Positions 54,580 to 63,126 of a DNA stretch of 64,000 nucleotides are shown one piece after another. Position 1 is the stretch's first letter. Each line of letters opens with the position of its first letter. The DNA is from Polaribacter sejongensis (GTDB lineage: Bacteria > Bacteroidota > Bacteroidia > Flavobacteriales > Flavobacteriaceae). The stretch is from positions 496,001-560,000 of the forward strand of contig NZ_CP150667.1 of assembly GCF_038024065.1 (NCBI RefSeq), written 5' to 3'. The notes below the pieces were generated by a model. It had not been told where the DNA came from and did not search any database. It saw only the letters and a list, made by a program, of their open reading frames with translations. Made by a program: the position numbers and the translations under genes.

Positions 54580-57549
54580 ATGAAAGAGCTTAAAATGTTA
54601 TGTATTAGCTTTTTGTTAGTTACAGCTGTAAGTTGTAATACTAACACTAAGAAAGAAAAGGGTTATCAGGTAACTTCACAAAAAGATACCAATGGGTTAT
54701 CTTATGAAATTGTAGAAAATGATCCAACAGGTTTACGTTTGTACACTTTAGAAAACGGATTAAAAGTCTATTTAAGTCAGAATTCTGATGAACCCAAAAT
54801 TCAAACTTATATTGCTGTTAGAGCAGGTTCTAATTATGATCCAAAAGAATCTACAGGTTTGGCACATTATTTAGAGCACATGGTGTTTAAAGGAACTCAT
54901 AAAATAGGTACTGCAGATTGGGATAAAGAAAAAGAATATTTAGAGAAAATTTCTGATTTGTATGAACAACACAGAATCGAAAAAGATGAAGACAAGAAAT
55001 TAGCGTTGTATAAAGAAATTGATAAAGTTTCTTTAGAAGCTTCTAATTATTCTGTAGCTAATGAGTATGATAAAATGACAGCGTCATTAGGAGCAACAGG
55101 TACCAATGCTTATACCTGGTTTGAGCAAACAGTATATACCAATAAAATTCCTGCGAACGAACTAGATAAATGGGTAGATTTAGAAGCAGAACGTTTTAGT
55201 ACGCTAGTTTTACGTTTATTTCATACGGAATTAGAAGCTGTTTTTGAGGAGTTTAATAGAGGACAAGACAACGATTTTAGAAAACGTTACGCTGCTATGT
55301 TAGATGGTTTATTTCCAAATCATCCTTATGGACAACAGACAACTATTGGTACAGCAGATCATTTAAAAAATCCTTCTATGGTAGACATTCATAATTACTT
55401 TAACAAGTATTATGTTCCGAATAATATGGCGGTTATTTTAGTAGGTGATTTTGAGTTTGAGCCAACTATTAAAAAGGTAAATGAGAGCTTCGGTAAATTT
55501 GAAAGGAAAGAATTACAACATCCAACATTGGCAAAAGAAGCTAAAATTACAGCGCCAATAGTTAATGAGGTTTTTGGACCAACATCAGAATCTATTTCTA
55601 TTGCCTACAGATCTGAAGGAATTAATAGTGAAGAAGAAAAATTGGTAACGCTTTGTGATATGATTATGGCAAACGGAAATGCCGGTATTATCGATTTAAA
55701 TTTAAATCAGAAACAATTGGTACAAAGAGCAAGTTGTTCTCCAACTTTTTTAAATGATTATGGTTATCATTCTTTTACAGGAACACCTAAAACAGGACAA
55801 ACTTTAGATGAAGTTAAAGAGTTATTATTAGATCAGATAGAAAAATTAAAAAACGGTGAGTTTGAAGATTGGATGATTGAAGCAGTTGTAAATGACTTAA
55901 AATTGAGTCAAACTAGACAATATGAAGACAATTCAGCTTTAGCTGATACTTATGTAAATGCTTTTATATATCAACAAGATTGGTCTAAAAGAGTTCAGTT
56001 TTTAGATGATTTAAAGAAAATATCAAAAGAAGAATTAGTAGCTTTTGCTAAGAATTTTTACCAAGAAAATTATGTAGTTACTTATAAAAGAAAAGGAGAG
56101 GATAAGAATATTGTAAAAGTTGCCAATCCTGGTATTACTCCAGTTCATTTAAATAGAGATAAAAGTTCTGAGTTTATTACAGCTTTTAATAAAGTTGATT
56201 CTAAACCTTTACAACCTAAGTTTGTAGATTATAAAACGGCAATTAAAGAGTCTGAAACAGCAAACGGAATTAAAGTTTCTTATGTTTTAAATGAAAAAAA
56301 TGATTTGTTTGATATGAATATCATTTTTGATATGGGAAGTGATAATGATAAGAAATTGTCTTTGGCAGCAGGTTATTTGGAATACATTGGTACAGATAAA
56401 TACACCAACGAAGCACTTAAAAAAGAATTTTACAAATTAGGAATTTCTTATTACGTAAGTACTGCAAATGATAAAACCTATGTTGGTTTAAATGGATTAA
56501 AAGAAAATTTACCACAAGGTTTAGAGTTATTAGAACATCTTTGGGATAACGCTAAAGCGGATAAAGAAGCGTATGGTAAATATGTAGAAAAAATTTACAA
56601 AGGACGTCAGGACGGAAAAACGCAAAAAGGAAATATTCTTTGGAATGGTTTGATGAATTATGGTAAATATGGTGAAGATTCTCCGTTAAGAGATATCATG
56701 CAAATTGATGAGTTAAAAGCAATCAATCCAGAAGAGTTAGTTACCTTAATTAAGGATATGAAAAATTATAAACAACGAATTTTTTACTACGGAAAAGATG
56801 TTGATGCTGCCGTAGCTTCATTAAATACACATCATAAAATATTTGGAGATTTAAAAGAATATCCTGTTGCAAAAGAGTATAAAGAAACAGAGACGGGGAA
56901 TAATGTGTTCTTTACAGATTATGATATGGTGCAAACAGAATTAATGTTTTTAGCAAAAGGTGATGCTTTTAATCCAGAAAATATAGCAGCTTCAACATTG
57001 TTCAATACCTATTTCGGAAGCGGTTTATCATCGATTGTATTTCAAGAGATAAGAGAGTCTAAATCTTTAGCTTATTCTGCTTTTGCTTCATACAGCAACG
57101 CTTCTAAAAAAGATTCTCCAAATTATGTAATGGCTTATGTGGGGACACAAGCTAATAAATTGGAGCAAGCGGTAGATGCTATGATGGAATTAATGAATGA
57201 TATGCCAGAAGCCGAAAAACAATTTGAAGCAGCAAAAGAAGCTACTTTAAAACAATTGGCAGCGCAAAGAATTACAAAATCTAATATCTTTTGGTCTTAT
57301 GAAAGGTTACAAAAATTAGGAATTGACAATGATAATAGAGAAGCAATGTACAATACCATTAAAGAGATGACCATGGAAGATTTAAAGGATTTCTTTAATA
57401 ATAATATTAAAGGAGAGTCTTATAATGTAATGGTTATTGGTAATAAAAAGGATTTAGATGTAGAATCTTTACAGAAACTAGGAAAAATAAAAGAGCTAGA
57501 AATAGATTATTTATTTAACTATGTAGATGAACAGGAAGTAAAATTATAA
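54580..57549 (+). CDS. M16 family zinc metallopeptidase, lipoprotein
   Basis: The 989-residue protein carries a lipoprotein signal ending in TAVSC, so it is anchored in the periplasm or outer membrane. It has the pitrilysin/insulinase two-half layout: the active half holds the zinc motif HYLEH (in LAHYLEHMVFKGT) with the third ligand in ELEAVFEEFNRG, and the C-terminal half (from about 560) is the inactive repeat. Such peptidases degrade peptides and unfolded chains. The size fits a single-chain clamshell rather than the two-subunit type. It stands alone before fabG. Confidence 0.92.
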   Translation: MKELKMLCISFLLVTAVSCNTNTKKEKGYQVTSQKDTNGLSYEIVENDPTGLRLYTLENGLKVYLSQNSDEPKIQTYIAVRAGSNYDPKESTGLAHYLEHMVFKGTHKIGTADWDKEKEYLEKISDLYEQHRIEKDEDKKLALYKEIDKVSLEASNYSVANEYDKMTASLGATGTNAYTWFEQTVYTNKIPANELDKWVDLEAERFSTLVLRLFHTELEAVFEEFNRGQDNDFRKRYAAMLDGLFPNHPYGQQTTIGTADHLKNPSMVDIHNYFNKYYVPNNMAVILVGDFEFEPTIKKVNESFGKFERKELQHPTLAKEAKITAPIVNEVFGPTSESISIAYRSEGINSEEEKLVTLCDMIMANGNAGIIDLNLNQKQLVQRASCSPTFLNDYGYHSFTGTPKTGQTLDEVKELLLDQIEKLKNGEFEDWMIEAVVNDLKLSQTRQYEDNSALADTYVNAFIYQQDWSKRVQFLDDLKKISKEELVAFAKNFYQENYVVTYKRKGEDKNIVKVANPGITPVHLNRDKSSEFITAFNKVDSKPLQPKFVDYKTAIKESETANGIKVSYVLNEKNDLFDMNIIFDMGSDNDKKLSLAAGYLEYIGTDKYTNEALKKEFYKLGISYYVSTANDKTYVGLNGLKENLPQGLELLEHLWDNAKADKEAYGKYVEKIYKGRQDGKTQKGNILWNGLMNYGKYGEDSPLRDIMQIDELKAINPEELVTLIKDMKNYKQRIFYYGKDVDAAVASLNTHHKIFGDLKEYPVAKEYKETETGNNVFFTDYDMVQTELMFLAKGDAFNPENIAASTLFNTYFGSGLSSIVFQEIRESKSLAYSAFASYSNASKKDSPNYVMAYVGTQANKLEQAVDAMMELMNDMPEAEKQFEAAKEATLKQLAAQRITKSNIFWSYERLQKLGIDNDNREAMYNTIKEMTMEDLKDFFNNNIKGESYNVMVIGNKKDLDVESLQKLGKIKELEIDYLFNYVDEQEVKL

Positions 57550-57575
57550 GATTTTCAATATTCTTTTTAACTTAT

Positions 57576-57606
57576 AAACTCGTAAACTAAATTAGTTTAC
57601 GAGTTT
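57576..57606. terminator. Terminator after the M16 gene
   Basis: AAACTCGTAAACTAA pairs with TTAGTTTACGAGTTT with almost no loop, followed by T residues. Confidence 0.88.
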
Positions 57607-57617
57607 TTTAATTTTAG

Positions 57618-57625
57618 TATCTTTG
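57618..57625 (+). promoter_or_regulatory. -7 box of fabG
   Basis: TATCTTTG matches TAnnTTTG, 25 bases before the ATG. Confidence 0.55.
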
Positions 57626-57649
57626 CTTTTTTAAAAATAAAGACTTAAT

Positions 57650-58393
57650 ATGAAATTATTAGAAAATAAATCTGCTATCATTACTGGTGCAACAAGAGGT
57701 ATTGGACGTGGAATTGCTATTGAATTTGCAAAGCAAGGAGCAAATGTTGCTTTTACATATAGTTCTTCTGTAGATGCAGCAAATGCTTTAGAAGAAGAAT
57801 TAAAAGCTTTTGGAGTTTCTGCAAAAGGATACCAATCTAATGCTGCAGATTTTGATGCTGCTCAAGAATTAGCAAAAGAGGTTTTAAAAGAATTTGGAGC
57901 TATAGATATTTTAGTAAATAACGCAGGTATTACAAAAGATAACTTGTTAATGCGTATTTCTGAAGACGATTTTGATAAAGTAATTGAAGTAAATTTAAAA
58001 TCTGTTTTTAATTTAACCAAAGCTGTTATTCGTCCAATGATGAAACAAAGAGCGGGTTCTATTATTAATATGAGTTCTGTAGTTGGTATTAAAGGAAACG
58101 CTGGTCAAACAAATTATGCTGCTTCAAAAGCTGGTATTGTTGGTTTTTCTAAATCGGTTGCTTTAGAGTTAGGGTCTAGAAATATTAGAAGTAACGTAGT
58201 TGCTCCTGGTTTTATAGAAACAGAAATGACAGAAAAATTAGATGAAGCAACAGTGCAAAGCTGGAGAGATGGTATTCCTTTAAAAAGAGGAGGACAACCA
58301 ATAGACATTGCAAATGCATGTGTATTTTTAGCTTCTGATATGAGTGCTTATATTACAGGACAAACTTTATCTGTAGATGGAGGAATGAACTAA
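57650..58393 (+). CDS. fabG: 3-oxoacyl-[acyl-carrier-protein] reductase
   Basis: FabG reduces 3-oxoacyl-ACP with NADPH in each cycle of fatty acid synthesis. The 247-residue SDR has the cofactor motif TGATRGIGRGIAIEF, NNAGITKDNLLMR, the Ser in NMSSVVGIKGNAGQ, and the Tyr-Lys pair in TNYAASKAGIVGFSKS. The ending ITGQTLSVDGGMN is the FabG signature. It is a single-gene unit with its own promoter and terminator. Confidence 0.96.
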   Translation: MKLLENKSAIITGATRGIGRGIAIEFAKQGANVAFTYSSSVDAANALEEELKAFGVSAKGYQSNAADFDAAQELAKEVLKEFGAIDILVNNAGITKDNLLMRISEDDFDKVIEVNLKSVFNLTKAVIRPMMKQRAGSIINMSSVVGIKGNAGQTNYAASKAGIVGFSKSVALELGSRNIRSNVVAPGFIETEMTEKLDEATVQSWRDGIPLKRGGQPIDIANACVFLASDMSAYITGQTLSVDGGMN

Positions 58394-58754
58394 AGTAAAC
58401 ACTTTATAAATTATAAAAAAGCTTCAATACTGTATTGAAGCTTTTTTTTATGCTCTGATTTTAGATAACTCTATTTGGGGGATTGAAACTATTTTTATGG
58501 TGTTCGTTTGTTTTAATATTAAAACATTCTCTGTTGGGTTTAATAGTAACTAATTAATACTAATTTAATTTTATGATATCGCTAAAACAATTGAAAATTT
58601 AAATGTCTTATTGAGCTTGTCGAAGAATATTCAGTAGCCAAACTAAAGTCTTCAACAAAACTTATGCTGGGTAAAGGGCAAAGTGTTCAGACAGATATAT
58701 CGTTTTTATATATAAACAGTCAAAAGCTTAAAGCGACTTTAAATAGTTAAATTG
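58394..58754. other. Gene-free stretch with terminator and repeat fragment
   Basis: These 361 bases contain the fabG terminator at 58415-58447 and a fragment TTGAGCTTGTCGAAGAAT (58611-58628), part of the widespread intergenic word CTTCGACAAGCTCAA. The rest is AT-rich with no coding signal. Confidence 0.6.
58415..58447. terminator. Terminator after fabG
   Basis: AAAAAAGCTTCAATAC pairs with GTATTGAAGCTTTTTT around a single T, followed by two more T. Confidence 0.9.
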
Positions 58755-59417
58755 TTATAATGTCTGCTCTGTAAGGGGTTTTAAATAACTAATAACATCT
58801 AGCATTGAAGTATAAATGTTATTGGCCAATGTAAATCTTGGGTCATTTTTATCTTCAGGAATTACAATAGTATTCATACTAGCAGCCTTTGCAGCAATTA
58901 AACCTGTAACACTATCTTCTAAAACCAAGCAATTTCCAGGAATTACTTTTAATAATTTTGCTGCTTTCAGATAAATAGCCGGATGTGGTTTTCCGTACTC
59001 TTCATCGTCTGCACTACAAACTACCTTAAAATAAGAAGCGATATTCAATCTGTTAAAAACTGCATCGATGATAGGTTTGCTAGATGATGTTGCTAAGGCA
59101 ATATTAAAATTGTTTTTTGTTAAATAATCTAACAATTCGAATAAGCCTTTTTTAGCTTTTCCTTTATCAGTAATTAGTTTAGCTACAGCTGTAATAATTT
59201 CTTTTTCTAAACTTTTAGGATTTATAGATAATTGGTATAATTGACACCAAGTGAGTGCAACATCATCTATCCGTTTACCCATGGTATTTTTAATACAATC
59301 TTCTACAGTAACAGTTACATTGTAAGTGGATAAAATTTTTATTTGTGCTTGTCGCCAAAAAGGTTCAGAGTCTATGATAACTCCATCCATGTCAAAAATA
59401 AAAGTGTTTAATATCAT
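58755..59417 (-). CDS. HAD-superfamily sugar-phosphatase (HxpB/YniC-like)
   Basis: The 220-residue HAD enzyme has the nucleophile motif IFDMDGVIIDSEPFWRQA with D9 and D11, the Ser of ALATSSSKP, the Lys of YGKPHPAIYLKA and the metal region LVLEDSVTGLIAAKAA. The segment DSEPFW and GKRIDDVALTW resemble E. coli YniC/HxpB, a hexitol phosphatase that acts on sorbitol-6-P and related substrates. It is the partner of the Nudix regulator (one-base overlap) and lies in a locus with a mannitol dehydrogenase. It may hydrolyse a toxic phosphorylated polyol. The exact substrate is inferred. Confidence 0.85.
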   Translation of the reverse strand: MILNTFIFDMDGVIIDSEPFWRQAQIKILSTYNVTVTVEDCIKNTMGKRIDDVALTWCQLYQLSINPKSLEKEIITAVAKLITDKGKAKKGLFELLDYLTKNNFNIALATSSSKPIIDAVFNRLNIASYFKVVCSADDEEYGKPHPAIYLKAAKLLKVIPGNCLVLEDSVTGLIAAKAASMNTIVIPEDKNDPRFTLANNIYTSMLDVISYLKPLTEQTL

Positions 59418-60154
59418 TAAATGTTGATTAAGTAATTTTTTTGAAACATTTTATTGTAAATGTCTTTGCTAAACATATACAACTGTGCTGGTTTTTTAGA
59501 AACTCCAACTTGTTTTTCGTCTAAAGGAACCAAGTATTTTTTATTGATTAATTTTCTTCTAAAATTCCGATTATCTATTTCTATTGCCAATATAGATTGA
59601 TATAAATCTTGTACGTCATTTATGGTGAATTTATCTGGTAATAATTCAAATATAATTGGCTCTTGCAAGCATTTGGTTTTTAAATCTTCATATGCTTCCA
59701 AAATAATTTGTTTATGATCAAAACCTAATTCTGGTAAATCGTTAATCGAAAACCATTGTGCTTTATATTTATTATTTTCGATAGCAACATCTTCTGTTTT
59801 TAGTAAAAAATAATAAGCAATTGTAATGGTTCTTAAGTTGAATTCCTCATTTTGAATCCATAATAAGTCTTTTTCATTCGTCAATCTGTTCGGATCACCA
59901 AAAGCTCTAAATTGTTTTTTATATAAATTGGTAAGTCCAGTTAATTCTTTTAAAACTCTAGAAGCAGAGTCGTCTAAAGTTTCATCTTCATAGACATGAT
60001 ACCCCGTTAATACATAATCATCAACAAGTACTTTATTATCAGACTTAGATTCTAAATATCGTTTTATTAATAAAACATTTAAAGATTTGGTATCTGTATC
60101 ATATCCAAAAACGACACAATCTACCGATATATTTGATATTTTCTTGTTGTTCAT
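59417..60154 (-). CDS. Nudix-related transcriptional regulator (NrtR-like)
   Basis: The 245-residue protein has an N-terminal Nudix fold (about 10-150) and a C-terminal winged helix-turn-helix (about 165-230, NDVQDLYQSILAIEIDNRNF and KLINKKYL). The Nudix box reads GYHVYEDETLDDSASRVLKE, where the REUxEE core has become RVLKEL. The catalytic glutamates are thus missing, as in NrtR-type regulators that bind an ADP-ribose-like or sugar-phosphate ligand. In Bacteroides the related AraR controls arabinose genes. Here the neighbours suggest a sugar-alcohol effector. The same operator-like element lies before this gene and before the transport operon, so it probably represses both. Confidence 0.9.
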   Translation of the reverse strand: MNNKKISNISVDCVVFGYDTDTKSLNVLLIKRYLESKSDNKVLVDDYVLTGYHVYEDETLDDSASRVLKELTGLTNLYKKQFRAFGDPNRLTNEKDLLWIQNEEFNLRTITIAYYFLLKTEDVAIENNKYKAQWFSINDLPELGFDHKQIILEAYEDLKTKCLQEPIIFELLPDKFTINDVQDLYQSILAIEIDNRNFRRKLINKKYLVPLDEKQVGVSKKPAQLYMFSKDIYNKMFQKNYLINI

Positions 60155-60203
60155 AATCTTATTTATAATGTAAAGTTACTCTTTTTTTTTAATTATTTTA
60201 AAT

Positions 60204-60222
60204 AAACGTATTTATTACGTAT
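60204..60222. promoter_or_regulatory. Operator-like element before the Nudix regulator gene
   Basis: AAACGTATTTATTACGTAT has ACGTA and TACGT as an inverted repeat 5 bases apart. The two ACGT words start 11 bases apart, as in the copy at 60390. It lies about where an upstream promoter element of the regulator gene would be. Confidence 0.55.
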
Positions 60223-60350
60223 ATAATTATTTAAAATATTGAAAATGATTTATAACTTCTTGATATAGCGGTTTTACTGATAAAATCAATACTTATGATA
60301 TTAATTTAACATAGATTAAGGAGAATATAGAATATTTTTTTTACTTTTTT

Positions 60351-60383
60351 TTTGTTTTAGTAAAAGTTTTTTATTTACATTTG
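60351..60383 (+). promoter_or_regulatory. Promoter of the outer-membrane protein/permease operon
   Basis: TTTG (60351-60354) and TACATTTG (60376-60383) are 21 bases apart and match the Bacteroidota consensus. The start site would fall near 60390, inside the operator-like palindrome. Confidence 0.7.
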
Positions 60384-60389
60384 CTTATC

Positions 60390-60408
60390 AAACGTCATTT
60401 TGACGTTT
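60390..60408. promoter_or_regulatory. Palindromic operator at the start of the transport operon
   Basis: AAACGTCATTTTGACGTTT is a perfect inverted repeat (AAACGTCA and TGACGTTT around TTT). It covers the predicted transcription start, a classic place for a repressor. Confidence 0.7.
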
Positions 60409-60457
60409 TATTTTAAAAGTATGATATTAAGATTTAGAACTATTTAAGATATAAGTA

Positions 60458-61318
60458 ATGAGACAATTATCGAAAGAAATGAAACCAGTAAGTTATTATA
60501 TTAAAAATGGAAGTTTATCTGTTTTACTTCTAAATATTATTTTATTGATTTCTGCACAAAACACAAATGCTCAGAAAGATATAACTAATGAAGATTATAA
60601 TGCTTTTAGTGTTGAAGCACATGTTAAGAATATGCATTTATGGCATGGGGGTGTTGTTCATTCTGGTGCAATGATTGCTACGAGTTTAGAATACAATTCA
60701 AAAAACAAGAAATTTACGTTTGGTCTTTGGGGAGGCGCAAGTTTTTCTTCGATAGATGTAAATAATACTACAACAGGGGAAACTGAAAGTGCTTTTTATA
60801 AAGAAGTCTCAATCTATACCAAATATCGTTTTTCTGATCGTTTTTTTATAGAAGCAGTTTCTCATAACAATTATACAGGTGTAGAAGAAAGAGGAGATGA
60901 ATTAAAATTTTGGAGTTATGATAAAACCCAAGGCTACAATTTTGTAGATGTTAGTTTTGGATATAATGTTACACCTAATACTTTATTATATTTAGCAACC
61001 ATAATTAATGGTGGTTCTGGAGATTATGAAGTTCAAGCAGATGGTAGCTTAAAGAATTCTTGGACACATTATTTTGAAGTGAATAGTAAGGTTTGGGAAA
61101 AAGGTGATGCTAACTTATCTTTATTTGCAGGTGGTGCTTGGTCTTTTACCACAGATAAAACATTTTATACCGAAAGTGCTGCTAATATTATAAATGTAGG
61201 AGCAACACTTAACAAAGATATTAAAATAGGTAACTATAATTTACCAATTGGAGTTACTGCAATGTGGAATCCAGAACAAGAAAAAACAGTACTTCAATTA
61301 GATCTAACTTTATTTTAA
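60458..61318 (+). CDS. Outer-membrane beta-barrel protein, putative porin
   Basis: The 286-residue protein has a signal peptide that ends in NTNAQ at about residue 39. The remainder alternates polar and hydrophobic residues and ends in LQLDLTLF with a terminal Phe, which fits an outer-membrane beta-barrel of about 12 strands. Aromatic-girdle patterns such as HLWHGGVVHSGAMIATSLEY and TFGLWGGASF are typical. No plug or TonB box is seen. As first gene of the operon it is likely the outer-membrane entry route for the same compound as the permease. The specific family is not recognised. Confidence 0.7.
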   Translation: MRQLSKEMKPVSYYIKNGSLSVLLLNIILLISAQNTNAQKDITNEDYNAFSVEAHVKNMHLWHGGVVHSGAMIATSLEYNSKNKKFTFGLWGGASFSSIDVNNTTTGETESAFYKEVSIYTKYRFSDRFFIEAVSHNNYTGVEERGDELKFWSYDKTQGYNFVDVSFGYNVTPNTLLYLATIINGGSGDYEVQADGSLKNSWTHYFEVNSKVWEKGDANLSLFAGGAWSFTTDKTFYTESAANIINVGATLNKDIKIGNYNLPIGVTAMWNPEQEKTVLQLDLTLF

Positions 61319-61403
61319 GGCATATATAATTATTAAATATTTACCACAGCATGTATAACATTATCACTAAAATTAAAAAGAACTAACTTTAAAAAAACAT
61401 CAT

Positions 61404-63119
61404 ATGGAAACTCCCAATCAATATCAGCAGTTCGAAGACTTAGAAATAGAGCAATTACCAATTGCTAAAAATAAACTACATAATTGGACGCATTTTGCAG
61501 GTTTGTATGCTGCTGAGCATGTTGCCGCTACAGAATTTGTAATTGGAGCAACGTTTGTTGCCTTAGGTGCAACTACTAAAGATATCATTTTAGGATTATT
61601 GATTGGTAATATATTAGCTGTTTTAAGTTGGACGTTAATTACATCTCCTATTGCTGTAGATACTAGATTGAGTTTGTATACATATCTTAATAAAATAGCA
61701 GGAGACTCAATGACAAAGCTTTATAATTGGGCAAATGTTGTTATTTTTACAGTCATTTCTGCGGCAATGATAACCGTATCTTCTACAGCTGTTCGTTTTG
61801 CTTTTGATATTCCGGCACAACTAGATTGGTATCCAACTAATCTTTGGTTTGTTTTAATAGTTTTACTCGTTGGTATTGTGGTGGTTGCCATTGCTATATA
61901 TGGTTTTACTGCGGTTTCTAAATTCTCTGCAATTTGTGCGCCTTGGTTATTTGTGATGTTTATTAGTGGTGCATTTATACTTTTACCGGCACTTTCTTTA
62001 GATGTTTTAGGTGAAACATTACCAAGTGGATGGACGGAACTTATAAATTTAGGAGATCAATCCATTTGGACGGGACTTAATAGTGATGGAGAACCAGGAA
62101 TTGGTTTGTTAGAAGTTATCGGTTTTGCTTGGGCAGCAAATTCAATTACTCACTTTGGTCTTATTGATATGGCTTTATTTCGTTTTGCTAAAAAGAAATC
62201 TTACGGATTAACAACAAGTACAGGAATGATGTTTGGTCATTTTGTTGCTTGGATCTCTGCAGGAATAATGGGGGCTGGTGCAGCTGTTATTATTGGTAAA
62301 TCTATCGTAGAATTAGATCCGGGAGATGTAGCTTATTATGCTTTGGGTTGGTCTGGTTTTGTAATTGTTATTGTTGCTGGTTGGACGACTGCTGTTGCTA
62401 ATCTTTATAGAGCTGGTTTGGCTGCACAAGCTATTTTTACTAAAAATTCAAGAAAAAAGACAACTATAGTTGTTGGTTTAGTAACTATGGTAGTCGCTTG
62501 TTTTCCGTTTGTGTTTTCTCAAATGCTTCCGCTATTAACGTATGCAGGTTTATTAGTTGTACCAGTTGGTAGTATTGTTTTTGCTGAGCATCAAATTTTC
62601 CCTAAAATAGGGTATACACGTTATTGGTCTCATTATCGTAATTTAACCTTTAGTACTCCTGCCATTGCTTCTTGGGCATTAGGATTGTTGTTTGGTTTTG
62701 GTTTAAATATTTTAAATGTAATGTCTTTTTACTATTTATTTATACCAACTTGGATTTTTACAATACTTATTTATACTTTTTTAGCAGGACGTTATGGAGC
62801 AAAAGATAAATATCCAGAAGAAGAAGAAAAAGAGAGAGTAAGAAACACGCATATAGATGAATTTCAAGAAATAAAAGCACAAAGAGAAGTTGTACTTATA
62901 ATAGATACATCATTATTTACAAAGGTATTAAAAGGTATCTCATTACTTTCATTAGCAATAACCGTTGTGTTGGCTTGTATTGTGTTATTTGGTAGCGAAA
63001 CAGAAAAAGTATATATAGCAAATAGAGAACTATTTTACACCTATGCATTTGTATGTACTGTAGTCTATTTTGTAACATCAATTTGGGCACTTAAAAGAGG
63101 TAATTCTTTAAATAAATAA
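61404..63119 (+). CDS. NCS1-family (purine-cytosine permease-like) transporter
   Basis: The 571-residue inner-membrane protein has about 12-13 hydrophobic segments. The NCS1 family features include NWTHFAGLYAAEHVAATEF near the start, GFAWAANSITHFGLIDMALF in the middle, and GWTTAVANLYRAGLAAQAIF in helix 8 region. NCS1 proteins carry nucleobases, hydantoins, allantoin or vitamins with Na+ or H+. It is wedged between a porin-like gene and a mannitol dehydrogenase in an operon; no nucleobase catabolic gene is near. Its substrate may therefore be a polyol or sugar acid, which would be unusual for the family. Confidence 0.88.
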   Translation: METPNQYQQFEDLEIEQLPIAKNKLHNWTHFAGLYAAEHVAATEFVIGATFVALGATTKDIILGLLIGNILAVLSWTLITSPIAVDTRLSLYTYLNKIAGDSMTKLYNWANVVIFTVISAAMITVSSTAVRFAFDIPAQLDWYPTNLWFVLIVLLVGIVVVAIAIYGFTAVSKFSAICAPWLFVMFISGAFILLPALSLDVLGETLPSGWTELINLGDQSIWTGLNSDGEPGIGLLEVIGFAWAANSITHFGLIDMALFRFAKKKSYGLTTSTGMMFGHFVAWISAGIMGAGAAVIIGKSIVELDPGDVAYYALGWSGFVIVIVAGWTTAVANLYRAGLAAQAIFTKNSRKKTTIVVGLVTMVVACFPFVFSQMLPLLTYAGLLVVPVGSIVFAEHQIFPKIGYTRYWSHYRNLTFSTPAIASWALGLLFGFGLNILNVMSFYYLFIPTWIFTILIYTFLAGRYGAKDKYPEEEEKERVRNTHIDEFQEIKAQREVVLIIDTSLFTKVLKGISLLSLAITVVLACIVLFGSETEKVYIANRELFYTYAFVCTVVYFVTSIWALKRGNSLNK

Positions 63120-63126
63120 TAAAATC

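Larger units (their letters stand above)
60155..60457. promoter_or_regulatory. Divergent control region of the sugar-alcohol locus
   Basis: These 303 bases hold two related operator-like elements (60204-60222 and 60390-60408) and the promoter of the rightward operon (TTTG 60351-60354, TACATTTG 60376-60383, 21 bases apart). A weak -7 box TAACTTTA faces left at 60178-60171. The rest is very AT-rich. Confidence 0.65.
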
